DNA from: Rotaria sp. Silwood1
Taxonomy: Eukaryota > Rotifera > Eurotatoria > Philodinida > Philodinidae
Direction: 5' to 3'
Length of the DNA stretch: 64,000 nt
NCBI GenBank assembly: GCA_905250075.1
Contig: CAJNOP010000526.1
Location: forward strand, 1-64,000
Part shown: positions 34,741 through 46,977 of the stretch, in pieces
How positions within the stretch are numbered: the first letter of the stretch is position 1
Layout: every line of letters begins with the position of its first letter
Translations under genes and position numbers: made by a program
Notes under the pieces: model-generated
The model's input: only the letters and a program-made list of their open reading frames with translations
Database searches by the model: none
Told to the model about the DNA's origin: nothing

Positions 34741-35499
34741 CAAGGGAGAAAAGGCAAGACTCCCGTACTCCCACAATACAATGGGAGTACAGTGGAAGTA
34801 CAGAGAGTACAATGGATATACAGGGGAGAACAGTGGAGGTACGGGATAGTACAGAGCAGTACAGTGGAAGTACAGGGGAGCGCAGTGGAGGTACAGGAGA
34901 GTACAGCGGAAGTACAGGGAAGCACAGTGGAGGTACAGGGGAGCACAGTGAAGGTACAGGATAGTACATGGGAATACAGTGGAGGTACAGGGAAGCACAG
35001 TGAAGGTACAGGATAGTACAGTGGAAGTACAGGGGAGTACAGTGGAAGTACAGGGGAGTACAGTGGATGTACAGGGGAGCATAGTGAAGGTACAGGAGAG
35101 TACAGGGGAGTACAGTGGAAGTACAGGGAAGCACAGTGGAGGTACAGGATAGTACAGTGGAGGTACAGGGAAGCACAGTGAAGGTACAGGATAGTACAGG
35201 GGAGGTACAGGGGAGTACAGTGGATGTACAGGGGAGCACAGTGAAGGTACAGGAGAGTACAGTGGAGGTACAGGGAAGTACAGTGGAAGTACAGGGAAGC
35301 ACAGTGAAGGTACAGGATAGTACAGGGGAGTACAGTGGAGGTATAGGGAAGCACAGTGAAGGTACAGGAGAGTACAGGGGAGCACAGTGAAGGTACAGGA
35401 GAGTACAGGGGAGCACAGTGGAAGTACAGGGGAGCACAGTGGAAGAACAGGATAGTACAGTGGGAGTACGCACTCCAGGAGTCCCGCTTTCCCCCCTTG
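34741..35499. mobile_element. Minisatellite carried between terminal inverted repeats (759 bp)
   Basis: The ends CAAGGGAGAAAAGGC and the complement of CAAGGGGGGAAAGC extend as inverted repeats of about 40 bases, up to CGTACTCCCA. They are flanked by CGTTCAAC (34733-34740) and AGTTCAAC (35500-35507), a 7/8 match of the size expected for a hAT-type duplication. Between them lie about 680 bases of a 21 bp unit (GTACAGTGGAAGTACAGGGGA). Because 21 is divisible by three and the minus-strand unit has no stop, all three minus frames are open for over 200 codons. These are artefacts, not genes. Confidence 0.75.
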
Positions 35500-35507
35500 A
35501 GTTCAAC

Positions 35508-35795
35508 CCTTCACAGGGGCCTCTAGTAACATATTATCTTACAAAGTGAGACAGATATGGTGAATTCTTATGTTGAACATTTGATATATTTCAAGTTGTG
35601 TAAAGCGAAAATTAGGAAGACTAAAATGTATACAATTTACTGGTTAATGTTTACTTTCAGAATCATTTCAACATACGATATTTGAGCAGTTATATTAATA
35701 TATGAAGTTTTTCTACTATAAATATTTTCTTCATGAAGCAATGCAACTTTTTATTAAACGATATTATACAAGAATAAATACAAAAAATAATATAA
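35508..35795. other. 3' flank of the F-box gene
   Basis: Holds a minus-strand AATAAA at about 35749-35754, some 45 bases past the F-box stop. Nothing else is recognised. Confidence 0.5.
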
Positions 35796-37545
35796 TTATT
35801 TCCATTGTAAATAGATTTCATTTATTACACGTTTCATCATAAAATCAAAAAGTAGATTCTCAACATTGATCATTTTTTCTAATTTTTGAACCATTTCATC
35901 ATCTGCTGCTACTATAGGAAAACATAATAATCGAAGTGGATGATTAGATTTGGTCATTATATGTATTAAAATAAGTCGCACAAATAATTCAATATCCATA
36001 GAATAAATCAAATTAACTTGAAGATGATTGATATGAGGAAAAATTTCCATCAGAAAATAAAGTTCTTCTATCAATGTTATCTTCTTGAGAAAAAGTTTTG
36101 TAATTCGATTTTTAGTTGATAAAAATAAAAGACCTTCAAGTTCTTCCTTCGATAAACATGTTGATTGTGAAAATGATAAAGAAAAGATTTGTAATGAATC
36201 AAGTTCAGGTAATAAATATAAAATTTCGCTTAATTTACCAATAGATAATTCTTCATGAATTTCTATATGATGAATTTTTGTTACAGTTAAAACATGATTA
36301 ATATATTTATTTATGGTTAATGATTTAGACCATCCTTCAGGAGATGCATTGACTAAAATAAGTCGTGTGGATTTAGATAATTGAACGAAAGAATTGATTA
36401 TTGTATGTTGTGTATTATATTCATACCATCTTTTTCTAAAGAAAAAAAGATGAATTATTTAATACAAAATATATATATATATTTTTTTTAACATACTTAT
36501 ATGGACGGATTGAATACATCAAATTATCATATTCGATTTCAATTTCTAGTATCCATTGTCGTTCGATCCAAAATAGAGAACTGAATTGATCTTGCTTTCC
36601 AATGTACATTGGAGTTTCATAATTATCATCAAAATGTGCATTATATTTTAAATAAAATTCTTCTAATTGTGGCAAATTTTGTAAGATAAATTCTTCTCAT
36701 CGATTAGCATCAAGATAAGCAATATCTTCAACTATAGTATTGAATGATAATATCTTTAATTTTGAAGAATATAATTTTTTAATAAATATTTCAAATTCAT
36801 ACAATGTCATTTGATAATTATGTATAGAAAGATGTGTCCAATTTGATAATGTCATTGACTTAATAATTCCAATGCTTACATTACTTTCACTTAAATTCAA
36901 AAACTTTAGACGACGAAGTTGTGGTGTATATGATATTATAGTAGAAAGTTCGTCGTAAGCACAAGGATGATCAATAATAAGATATTCAATAGCATTGACT
37001 TGTTTATTGGTAGCAATTGGCAATGAAATAGTTATATCAACATCATTGGATTCCATTGCTATATATTTGATATATCTCAATTTTGGAAGATTAAAAATCA
37101 ATTGATAAATATTGCCGAGATCTTTTAGATCAGACCACGTATCAATTGTTAATGAGAAAAGACGAGGTAGATTAGTTAATTTCGGAAGAAGTGAAATAAG
37201 TAAATCTGGTTCAATAAGACTAAAAACAAGAGATTCAAGACGAATAAATGATAAATCAATAGTAAACGATGACATAATTTGATTATTATTTGTTGATAAC
37301 CATAAATGAATTGATAATACTTGATTTTTATTGTAAAGAAAAATATGTTTGTAATTATTCATCATTGTTTCTTTCGATTCTGAATAATAAAGTTTTATTT
37401 TTAATAGAAGAGATGAAGAATTGAGAAGTTGTTGAAAACGATGATTTAGTTTGAAAAATGCTTGATAGATTTCACCACTATCAAGATATTCAAATATTTC
37501 ATAAAAAAGTTCATTAGATAAATCTTCAATTGAAACTATTGACAT
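35796..37545 (-). pseudogene. F-box/LRR-like gene with one nonsense codon
   Basis: Two exons on the minus strand, 37545-36497 and 36435-35796, are joined by a 61 bp intron (563 codons). An F-box occupies residues about 4-42 (SIEDLSNELFYEIFEYLDSG). The rest is irregular leucine-rich sequence. Codon 283 is TGA (36697-36699). The decayed paralogue at 38.8-39.7 kb has TGG at the matching place (39451-39453), so a Trp codon was changed to a stop. Everything else is open, so the lesion is recent, is one allele, or is an assembly error. A functional version would recruit substrates to an SCF ubiquitin ligase. The truncated product would keep the F-box and about half of the LRR region. Confidence 0.75.
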
Positions 37546-38834
37546 TCTAGATGAAAACTTGAATATTAGTAAAAAGTTTTTTGTTTTTTTGTCTATATGA
37601 CTTACATTTTTTTTGATTGAATATGGCTAATAAAAATGAAATTTCATTGAATAAGTCAATGTAGAACAAATGATCTAGAAGAAAGAATAAAATGTGTAAA
37701 TATATGTTTGTATTTGGTAGTAATTCTTTGTTAACAGAGAATAATGATATCTTATTCTTTTCTTTTCTATAAAGAATGAATATAGCTGATGAATCATGTC
37801 CAGTTTTCTTGTTCATGTTACATAATAATTTCTTTTATTTTACTTGTATCTGATATCTAAGAAAAATTATTTATTTCTTCTTTACATAAAAATCTCATCG
37901 TTTATCTTTTGATAAAGAACTAATTTTGAGTAAAAACTAATTCACATAATGAAAATAATATAAGGACTAATAATCTACGAAGAGAGATTTTTGAATTTAT
38001 CAAGTCACAACATTCATCATCAAGATTATATGTAAGTCGAAGTCGAGCAGATTTAGAAATTTTTTATTCAATATAAATGTTATCTTTTAACATACTTGTA
38101 GAATCGAATTGAATATTCAACTTCTAACACTCGTTTTTATTCAAATAAACTTTTTTCTAACTAAAACATGTTTAGCACGTCTATGTGAGAGACTACGAGA
38201 ACGATACTATATTAAGATAATAGTTAAATTACTATTACTTGATATGTGTCGTATAGTAACTCACTGCGACTTAAGAAATTTTTTGATGTTCTTGTTGAAA
38301 AGGTTAAAATCAACTTTGTGACAAAACAAATGTAAATGTACAGATTTTCTCTCGCAAATATAACTTAATAGTAGCAAAAGTCACTTTGTCACTGATTACT
38401 ATACAGTATTCAATGTAAAGTTATTATTGAAGAATTTCTAATCAGATAATTTCACGAGCTAGAAAAGTAAGATTATTGCTATTGTTAACAGTAATCTTGA
38501 TTGATCTAGTTCATTAATTCAAGTCCTATATATATATATAATTACTCATATATTCTTCAATAAGAGTCACACAAGAGAAAGAAGTTTCTTCTCAGTATTA
38601 ACTTCTTTTTATTCAAAGATATACGATTGTTGTATTCTAGATGAATGATAACATGATTGAAAGATGATTCTTTCTCTATTTGAATTGATATATGAAATAA
38701 AATTGTATACAAAGAAATAAATAACTTTTAAATTTATTAAAAACTTTTATATTAGAATAAACATAACAATCATTTTCATTTCAAATAAATATGTTTAGTA
38801 TACATTTAGTTTTATAATCTAATAGCAATTTTTC
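37546..38834. other. Spacer between tandem F-box copies
   Basis: AT-rich, including a TA run near 38527-38540. Short open frames are not convincing. Confidence 0.5.
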
Positions 38835-39695
38835 ATCGTCAATCATTTTCAATTATCTCATCATCTGCTGCTGTCACATGAAAAGACAATAATCGAAGTT
38901 GATAATTAGAGTTTCCAATAGTTTTTGTTAAAATAAGTCTTATAAATAATTCCATATCCATATTATTTATGAATACACAAATTTTTGTAATTTGATTTTT
39001 TTTTTGGATATACGATCGAGTTTTATTTCATCAATAGATAAATATTTTAGATGTGATAACAGTAAAAAAAAACATTTGTAATTAATCAAGTTCAGATAAT
39101 AAATATAAAATTTTGATTAATTCATCTTTAAAGAACTTTTGAAAAATTTTCAGATGATAAGTCTATACTGCAGTTAAAATGTGACAAATATTTTCAATGA
39201 ATAAATCAAAATCATATTCAGTAGTAAACTTCATAAGAATAATTTGCATAGATTTAAAAACTTTATTGGAAAAATTCATTTTCGTATGCTGTGTATTATA
39301 TTCATATCATTGTTCTCTACAAACAAAAAATAAATTCTTTTTCATATATTTATATGGACTGATTGAATATATATAATATTATCAAAATACATTAAAGTTT
39401 CATGAACATTATTAAAAGATATATAATATTTTAATTAAAGTAAATTTTTCCCAACGATCAGCATCAAGATATGTCATGTCTTCTGATAGACTAATAACAG
39501 ATAATAGTTATTCTTAAATATTTCTGCTGATATTCAATGATGAAAGTTTATTTTAAATGGAAAAGATGAAAAATTGAGAAGTTGTTGAAAGCGATAATTA
39601 AGATTTGAAAATGTTTGATAGATTTCACAGCCATTGAGATAATCAAATATTTCATATAAAAATTCATTACGAATAAATTTTCAATAGAAATTATT
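38835..39695 (-). pseudogene. Decayed tandem copy of the F-box gene
   Basis: 38860-38970 matches the 3' end of the neighbouring F-box gene (TCATCTGCTGCTG and following). 39290-39360 matches the intron and its borders. 39570-39690 matches the F-box-coding 5' end (ATTGAGAAGTTGTTGAAA). Large parts in between are deleted and there are many stops and frameshifts. Because the intron is retained, the copy arose by DNA duplication, not by retroposition. It usefully preserves the TGG codon lost in the neighbour. Confidence 0.8.
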
Positions 39696-40852
39696 GATCG
39701 ATCAAATTTATCTATTATAGTAAAAATGCAAACAAATGTCTATTTAATACATGAATAACTTATTTCGTAATTTCTTTGTTGTGTCTTTCAACAATTAATT
39801 AAAATTTAATTTTCGTTTAATTTGATGCATATGATTGTGAAGAAAGATTTTGAATCGTTTTTTTTTAATCTATAAATGGTAATTTTTCTTTCTTTCTTTA
39901 CTAAATAGATTGGTGACATCTTATTCGTTTCTTTTCTATATTTACAGGATATTTCGAATGAATTACCTACTATTTATTTCTTTAGTATTCTATGTAAAAT
40001 CATCAGTAGTGAGATATTTTTCGTTCTTTAAACGATTTTCATTAATATTAACTTATTTTGAATTGAAAACAAAATATATAAACAAGAACTTTTGTTGATC
40101 TCTTTAGAATAAATTAAAAGAATGTAAATTTTTTCTATTTTGAAAATCATATGTAAATTAAGATTTTGTTTACTAATACAATCTTTTTCGAATCAAAATT
40201 AATCATTCGAAGCATAATTTCATTTTTTTACATTTGATATAGTTAAACTGTTATCGAATCAAATTTATGTATATTGAAGTCAATCCACATATGCAACAAC
40301 CTGTATAAGTTATCGAAAAAATTCTTATTCTTGAAATTAGTATCAGCAAAAGATTTTCATTCGAACCGTAAATTAAAATGGCAGATTTGTAGATCTATAA
40401 TGAGAATAAAATATTAAGATATTTAATTGAATTTAAAATAAAGAGGAAAAGTAAAAGAGTCATTCATTTCACTTGTACAACATGATATATAATTCAATAT
40501 CCTCTAACACATTTTGATTCATAATTACATTGTTCGATTTGTTTCATAGTATATTGCTTATCTATATAACTGTTATGTCTTTTATGTTCGTATTATAGTC
40601 ATTTTTTCATATCGTGTAAGTAGTAACGTGTAAAGCAAGTATAGATATCATCAGGATTTAGTAATGTCATTTTAGAAAGATAAAACATCATTATTCACTT
40701 CTTTTCACGTATAAATGGCAATCATACAAAGTAAATATATCATTCATTTGTGTTTAGAACATATTATTGTAGGATAGAACTTTTCACTATGCAGAAGAAT
40801 GTTTTCAACCGAACAATGAACATTTATTTTCCATATCTTTTTAATAGTCTAT
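39696..40852. other. Intergenic
   Basis: Plain AT-rich sequence. No gene or definable repeat. Confidence 0.5.
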
Positions 40853-41157
40853 AAGATTCCTTCACGTTTAAGTTCGTTTAAAAATGGTGTACAGATTGTA
40901 CGTATAACTATTGGTACAATAACACCACGATCATAAATTTTATCTAAAGAGAGTTTTTTTCATAGTAGAATTTTTTCTTGATGACGAATCATAACAATAT
41001 TACGTTCATTAAGTTCATAATATAAACTATTAGATAAATAAGCACTTAATTTCTATGTTTTACTACTTTTTCCAACAATTGCAGTGGTATCATTACCAGA
41101 ACTAAGACAAAAATTCAGAAGTTTATTATTTCGATGGCAAGAACGTACAGTTGTTCC
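40853..41157 (-). pseudogene. Coding remnant of unknown family with three stops
   Basis: Read on the minus strand, one frame gives protein-like text interrupted by TAG, TGA and TAG. Segments include LLNFCLSSGNDTTAIVGKSS, YYELNERNIVMIRHQEKILL and LDKIYDRGVIVPIV. The codon usage and charged/hydrophobic pattern look like real former coding sequence. I do not recognise the family. No intact flanking exons are seen. Confidence 0.45.
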
Positions 41158-41478
41158 AATAGTGTTGATTACATGAAAAATGATATAAAAACGTGTAGTT
41201 ATTGAATGGGAACTATCGTACATCATTAATTATTGTTTTTTGATTGAAATAGATTTATTTTCAAGCAACAAGAAATAAAATATGTTTCAAAGCATAATGC
41301 CATGAATCTTTTTGCTTCAAGACGAAGAACACCAATGATGAGTAAAACAATTATGAAATTCAATTGTATTGTTTGAAAAAACCAAGATAGATATTACTTT
41401 GTATTATGACGATGGTGAATATGAGTTATAATAAATTGGTCAATGTTGGTTCGATGCTAAGGAGCATCGTAGAAAGGA

Positions 41479-41531
41479 TAGGGTGTGGGTGTAGGTATGC
41501 ATGTGCGTGTTAGGTGGATTGGGGTGTAGGC
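41479..41531. repeat. TGTGGG-like repeat, G-rich arm only
   Basis: TAGGGTGTGGGTGTAGG and further TG-rich repeats. No clear C-rich partner. Confidence 0.6.
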
Positions 41532-43188
41532 AAGAGGAAAACGACTCACTTTGTGACTTTTTTTGACTTTCATGACTTTAAAAGTTCTTGAAGTCATTGA
41601 TTTTAAATCCAATATCTGTTGCTTTATCCGAATATTATTTCAAATTTCAACGTTCTACAGATTTTTTAACAGCGAAAACAATCACCGTTGAGATCTTTAC
41701 TTGGACAATGCCTTGAAAATGTAGCTGAAGTCGGGTCTGAATTCGAGTATTTGCGAGCAGTATTCACTCAGAAACTTGTTCCAAAGCCTATATTCTCGTT
41801 TCAAGTATAACTCGACAAATTCTATCCAATGGTATAATCGGATTTTCAATAGGTCAAAACATGCCTCCAGACACCTCACAATACCGAAATTTCAGTATTC
41901 AGATTTTGGCAACTATAAAGTATTAGTTGCCCATATTGGTTAACGAACCTGTTTCAAAGTTTCTATTCTTATGTAAGGTAAGAGCTAATGGAAGCATATC
42001 GTTTCATTAGTGCTATAAATAACAGGAGAGGGTGCGTAGTGTGTTATGCCTTCCTTTGCTTTAGAAGTTTTACTACACAGCATCCCTGCTTTGAGCACTT
42101 TTCTATGTTGAAACATCTGTTTCCCCCCTGCCTTCAAACGTGACTTACACCCTTGCGTTTCATCTCTTCCTCGACTTATCTTGTCTAACCTGTCAGAAAA
42201 ACAATTTGCCAGCGCCTTCGTAAGGCCCCTTCAAAAAAGTTACTTTTCGTCAGAATGATCGAAATTGAGATAAGGGCAGGAAAAGATAGTCCGTGATCTA
42301 GTCTCTAATAAACGACAAAAATTTTTAATCAATACTTCGTTTTTTCAAAAAGTTTTTGAAAATTTCTGTCATTTCCTATTCGAAAAATAAATCTTTTTCG
42401 TTTTTTCTCAGTCCATGATATGTCGAACGCGCAATCCAAATTTCTCTGTTCAGGTCCGTGTGATGTCTTCAAACTTTTTTTGTTGACAGAGTACATCTCA
42501 AGAGACAGGGCACCTCAGAGCTCTTTTTTAAAATAAGCTTTTTTTAATAATATAAGAAAACATCTCTATGGAAAAACCGCCATTTTGGAGGGTTTTTTTT
42601 GAGTCATCAGTTTATTATAGCCCCTGTTTTAAACAGAATTGAACGCTTTTCTATAAGTATATTACTTCATGAATATTGAAAGATATGTTGTTAATTCGAA
42701 GGCAACATGTCTAACGCTTATGCAATATATACGTAGGTGTTCATGTCTGAACTGCTTTCTGAGCAAGATAAAAATCTATTGATAAAGCTTCAAAGAGAAA
42801 AGCATATCTTAAATGCATCGCATATATTTTTTTCTCCGCTACAATGAATTCTAAAGAGCAGTTCCAACTCATTTTTTTATCTAAATCTTATTATAGCGTT
42901 TTCAAATTTATATTTGATTATAATTTACTTATTGAATAGATTAATAATCGGTTAAGTTTTTTTTGTATTCATCGATATTTGTTACAATAAGAAAGATTTA
43001 ATGTCAACAGTATAAGTTTGAAAAATTCTTATATTGATATTTAGCAAGAAAATGATATGAACAAAATGATTCTGGATACATTGAGCACCCACATATCTAT
43101 CTGAATTCTCATCGAGTTAGTATGTAACTTTATTAAAATACGGTCAAACTATACAGAAATAGTCTTTAATGACATTAGTAGAGTAGCA
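41532..43188. other. Intergenic
   Basis: Nothing supported. Short open frames (for example 41697-41879 minus) lack recognisable features. Confidence 0.45.
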
Positions 43189-43192
43189 TTAA

Positions 43193-43428
43193 TCCTTTGG
43201 CTGTCGCCGACGTATCCTATGCGTCAAGTGTCTCGTCTTCGCAAGAACTAAAGCAATCCTTCATAATGTATGTTTTTCAAAAGTATTTGCGTAAAAACAA
43301 ACCTTAGGCACCATGCGCTTCCCAAATTATCATTTTATTAAGGCACGATATAGGACTGCTCCATAAAAACAAGGAATAAAGTTTCTGAAAAATCGTTTCT
43401 TTCTTCTCGTATGTCAACAGTTAAAGGG
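43193..43428. mobile_element. piggyBac-like MITE (236 bp)
   Basis: It is flanked by TTAA on both sides (43189-43192 and 43429-43432), the obligatory piggyBac target. The termini are TCCTTTGGCTGTCGCC and the complement of CCCTTTAACTGTTGAC, similar to known piggyBac-type ends (CCYTTTG..TG). There is no coding capacity, so it would depend on a transposase elsewhere. Confidence 0.6.
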
Positions 43429-43432
43429 TTAA

Positions 43433-45244
43433 TTAAAAAAGTCATTAATGTGAGTATCAATACTGGTTTCTGTAGTTGACAATGAATGTTGGTTTGTTTT
43501 CCCTTCTTACATCAACATCCAGCTCTTTATATATCATTCTATCTTCTGTTCCTACGACATTCAAACCAGTGTGTTGTGAAAACATGTATCTATTTCTCTT
43601 TCCTCTATGTCTTCTGTATTCAATTAATGAACTTATTATATTACAAACAAGTTGAGTTGAACATAAGCAAAGGTATAGAGAATATATTTTTTTTCAGATA
43701 AATTTTATTACAAAAAAATGTTTTTCTGCTCTTAATCTCTTAAATTAATAGATGGATGGCGTTCATAGATCAAATGAATGAATGCATATACATACTTGTT
43801 TCGTAGCAATGTTGAGTTCCATCGAGAAAAAAATTTAGACTATTATTAGAAGAAGAAAAACAAAAATTTATAAGAAAACTGATCTAATAGAGTATAGGCC
43901 TAGGGGTAATACTATAGCAATATAGACATAAAGACATACGTATCGAAGTATAAGTATAAGTGTTTACGGGTAAACACATAGATAAAAGGATAGAAGAATA
44001 AGGACATATGTGTGAGGATCAGAGTGCAAGACTATAGGTACAAACATGTAGGGGTATATTTGAAAGACGATAAGGATAAGGATATAGACAAATAGCTTGA
44101 TAAATTCGGACACAAGTATAAGGATATCGAGGTAAGAACACAGGTATAAGCCTTTAGTAGAAAAGATACAGGAATAAGGATGCCTTCAAGTATTGTTAGC
44201 TAGCTCTCAAGTAATCATAATGTATTACATTCTCTCTTTTCCTTAAAGAATATGCTTAATTCCATAATAAAACGTGTTTTTACACGTTTAAAATGTTAAA
44301 CAAAAAAAAAAATCGTGAAAATCGCACATTCTAACGTGTAAAAGTATCTAATGTCGTAAAAAAAAGTTAAAATTGTAAATGATAACAAATACATATGAAA
44401 CTTCAAACATATTCTCCACGGGTTAAAATGTGTGGTTTTTACATTTTGGAACGGATTTCTTTTTGACTCATTTTTACGTGTTTTTTTTTGGTATTGATTT
44501 CGTCTGCCTGAGTGGGAATCAGTCTCAATGCATTTATTTTCCATTTAAACCTATTTAAATTATTTTATATTTCTTTAAACCTGAATCTTTTCAGAATTTT
44601 TTGAATTTAATAAAATTAGGCAATTGTAAACCGATCATCCTTAAGCTGCTTTTGAGTGGGTATAAGAAATACTGGAGCATTTAGCAGAGTGTAAACACAC
44701 ACACTCACACCCACATCCTTTCACTTCGAGTCTGTGAATTTCTCATTATTTAATTTCTTATTCGAACACATTCAAAGTATCAATTGTTCATCAATAACTA
44801 ATAACAACAATAAATGTGACTGATACTCGATACTATTTATGAATTATATCGATGTATAAAATTTCATTGACAAAAAATTCATTAAATTTCCCATGGGTTA
44901 TGTAGTCATTCGATCCTATACCATGGAATATTGAAGAAAAAATATTTTGTCTTATTTCATTCGATGCTTTGCTTGCTATACTGTGACTCTATTTGTTCGA
45001 TAAATGTCGACTAGTCAGCTTTTCGTGATAGACTTCATTGATTCAACTATTTGAATGAAGTCACATAAACGTTTCACTAGATGTCTTCGTAGACCTTACA
45101 ATTAAAAATTGTTATTAATGTGTAAACTTTGATTAATTTAAGTATTTTATCAGGCATGATAAAGAAAGAGATTCTATTTAAGCAATTACATAAAATTCAA
45201 TTGAATAGAAAATGTTCAGATATAAATATTGAGTAAATAAAAAG
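43433..45244. other. Intergenic with a purine-rich degenerate minisatellite
   Basis: 43900-44185 is a degenerate array of GTATAAGGATATAGG-like units. 44265-44500 has several ACGTGT/ACACGT motifs. 44690-44717 is a CA-rich telomere-like patch (ACACACACTCACACCCACAT). No gene is recognised. Confidence 0.5.
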
Positions 45245-46977
45245 TTAGATTGCTTGAGGAGACGACATTTTCTTCGCATCAATAAGTCTAGCCAATTTGA
45301 AAGCAAAATGAACAATAACGATCTGCAAATAAATTGAAATAGAATATCAAAAAAAAGATGACATAAAATACTTACTGTTAAAGAGAAACTACAAATGGCT
45401 ATAATGATAAAAAAGATCAGAGTCATTGAAAACGCAGCCAAAATGCCTTTAACGGCGATATCGCTGGACGAATCGAGAGCATTCGAATTTGTACGAGTTG
45501 AGTTAAATGATGATTTGATATCGGTTGAGCTTATAACACCTACAGCAACGCCTGTAATAGCTAAACCACCGAGAGTAAAAATGAAGAGAATTAAAAGCAG
45601 AATGCCCCCGCAAACAAGCCCGATCACACCCAGCCAAGCGAACTAGAAATCGAAAGTGAAAGAAAGATCAAGAATTGCATTCAAAGATTTTTGGAATAGA
45701 AAAAGTCGTCAAAAATCGCTTTCCAAAATTGTTTCTGCCTCATTCATTGACATAAGAACTCAATAGATTTGTGCGAAATCTTAATATGAGAAGCGAGTGT
45801 AGAACAATGGAATAATCAATTTTTTTGTCGAACTCAATAATGAACTAGTCTATTTGATATACAATCCTCAGGTAGACAATAAATCTTTCATCGTAGTCCT
45901 TGCAGGATTAAAATGAGAAATACAATGGAACTGTTTCAAATAGAACCGAAGACCAATCTAACTTTTTAATCATATGATACGAAATGAGAGAGAGAGTAAT
46001 TCTTGTTGTTAAACTTCATTACTCATCTTCACTAATTCAAGATGTGATTCCTTTTCTTTGCCTAAAAGTTTGGAATTAAAAAAAGGAATCTGATAGCCAG
46101 TTTATCTGGACACGCTCTTTCAAACAAAAGATAATTTTAATATATAGAATGATTGTAGATAAAGAAAAATGGGTTGCTTAATGAGCTATCTTTTACTCTT
46201 ATTTGGTTCATATCTCTGTCAAACGTCATAGTATAGGACTGAAAATTTTACTATAGTCTTCTCAGTTCAGCCCCAACAGATCCTACAAGTTTCAGATAAG
46301 TGGAATATTATCGACACAAAAATAGGTTTTCAGGGGAGTCTTTATCAAATATTCTAGTATACAGTACTTATTGGAAAACATCCAAAGACATTACATACCA
46401 CTCGTAAACCTGTTGCATTGTATTTATACGTGGACCAAAATCCGAGACCATTGATAACAATTGAAATAAGAGATACAATAATAAATGCACTTCCTGTAGA
46501 ATTGCGTGCAACATCGACGATTCCAACAGTTGTATTAATCAAACAGAGAGCCTAAACAAATTGAGTGTCATATCAATAAAACAATTATTTCGAGTATATG
46601 ATCACAGTAGTTTCCAAAATGACCTAAATAACTTATTCTCTCTTCTGAAACGCACACATTTTCATACAGAGTCGCCTTCAAATTTATGAATACAGTTGAT
46701 TATTTCATCTTTATGTCAGTTTGAAGAAGAATTTTTTTCTGATTGGTATAAACCACAGAAACCAAAACAGATTTCAAATGAAACAATAAAGCTTTTGTTA
46801 TTTTATCAAAAGAAAGCAATAAAATCTTACGAGAAAAACACCAAATATGATCAAGAGAATTTTGCGAGGTCGTTGTACATTAGGATCTTCAGCCAGTGTC
46901 AATATTTTAGTAGTCTGAGGGTAAGTACCACTCATCATAGCTACTTTTTCGCTGCCTGGTTCATATTTCATTTCCAT
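45245..46977 (-). CDS. Four-transmembrane (tetraspan-type) protein, 214 residues, 4 exons
   Basis: Exons on the minus strand are 46977-46831, 46551-46399, 45642-45376 and 45322-45245, all in phase 0 with GT..AG introns. Exon 1 begins MEMKYEPGSE and ends in the first membrane span. Four hydrophobic segments lie at about 40-62, 70-89, 104-137 and 158-187. Potential N-glycosylation sites NST (about 67) and NST (about 142) fall in the two loops expected outside the cell. Both ends would be cytosolic, and the tail is short and basic then polar. The layout fits MARVEL/claudin-like or other small tetraspan families, but no CCG motif of true tetraspanins is present. Function unknown. The first intron (279 bp) and the third exon boundary were placed by keeping frame. 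Confidence 0.7.

Noticed and set aside
34702-35506. Three overlapping minus-strand open frames of 214-256 codons rich in Leu, Pro, Ser, Tyr and Cys
   Set aside because: They are translations of a 21 bp tandem repeat in all three frames. A real protein would not be open in every frame, and codon content follows the repeat.
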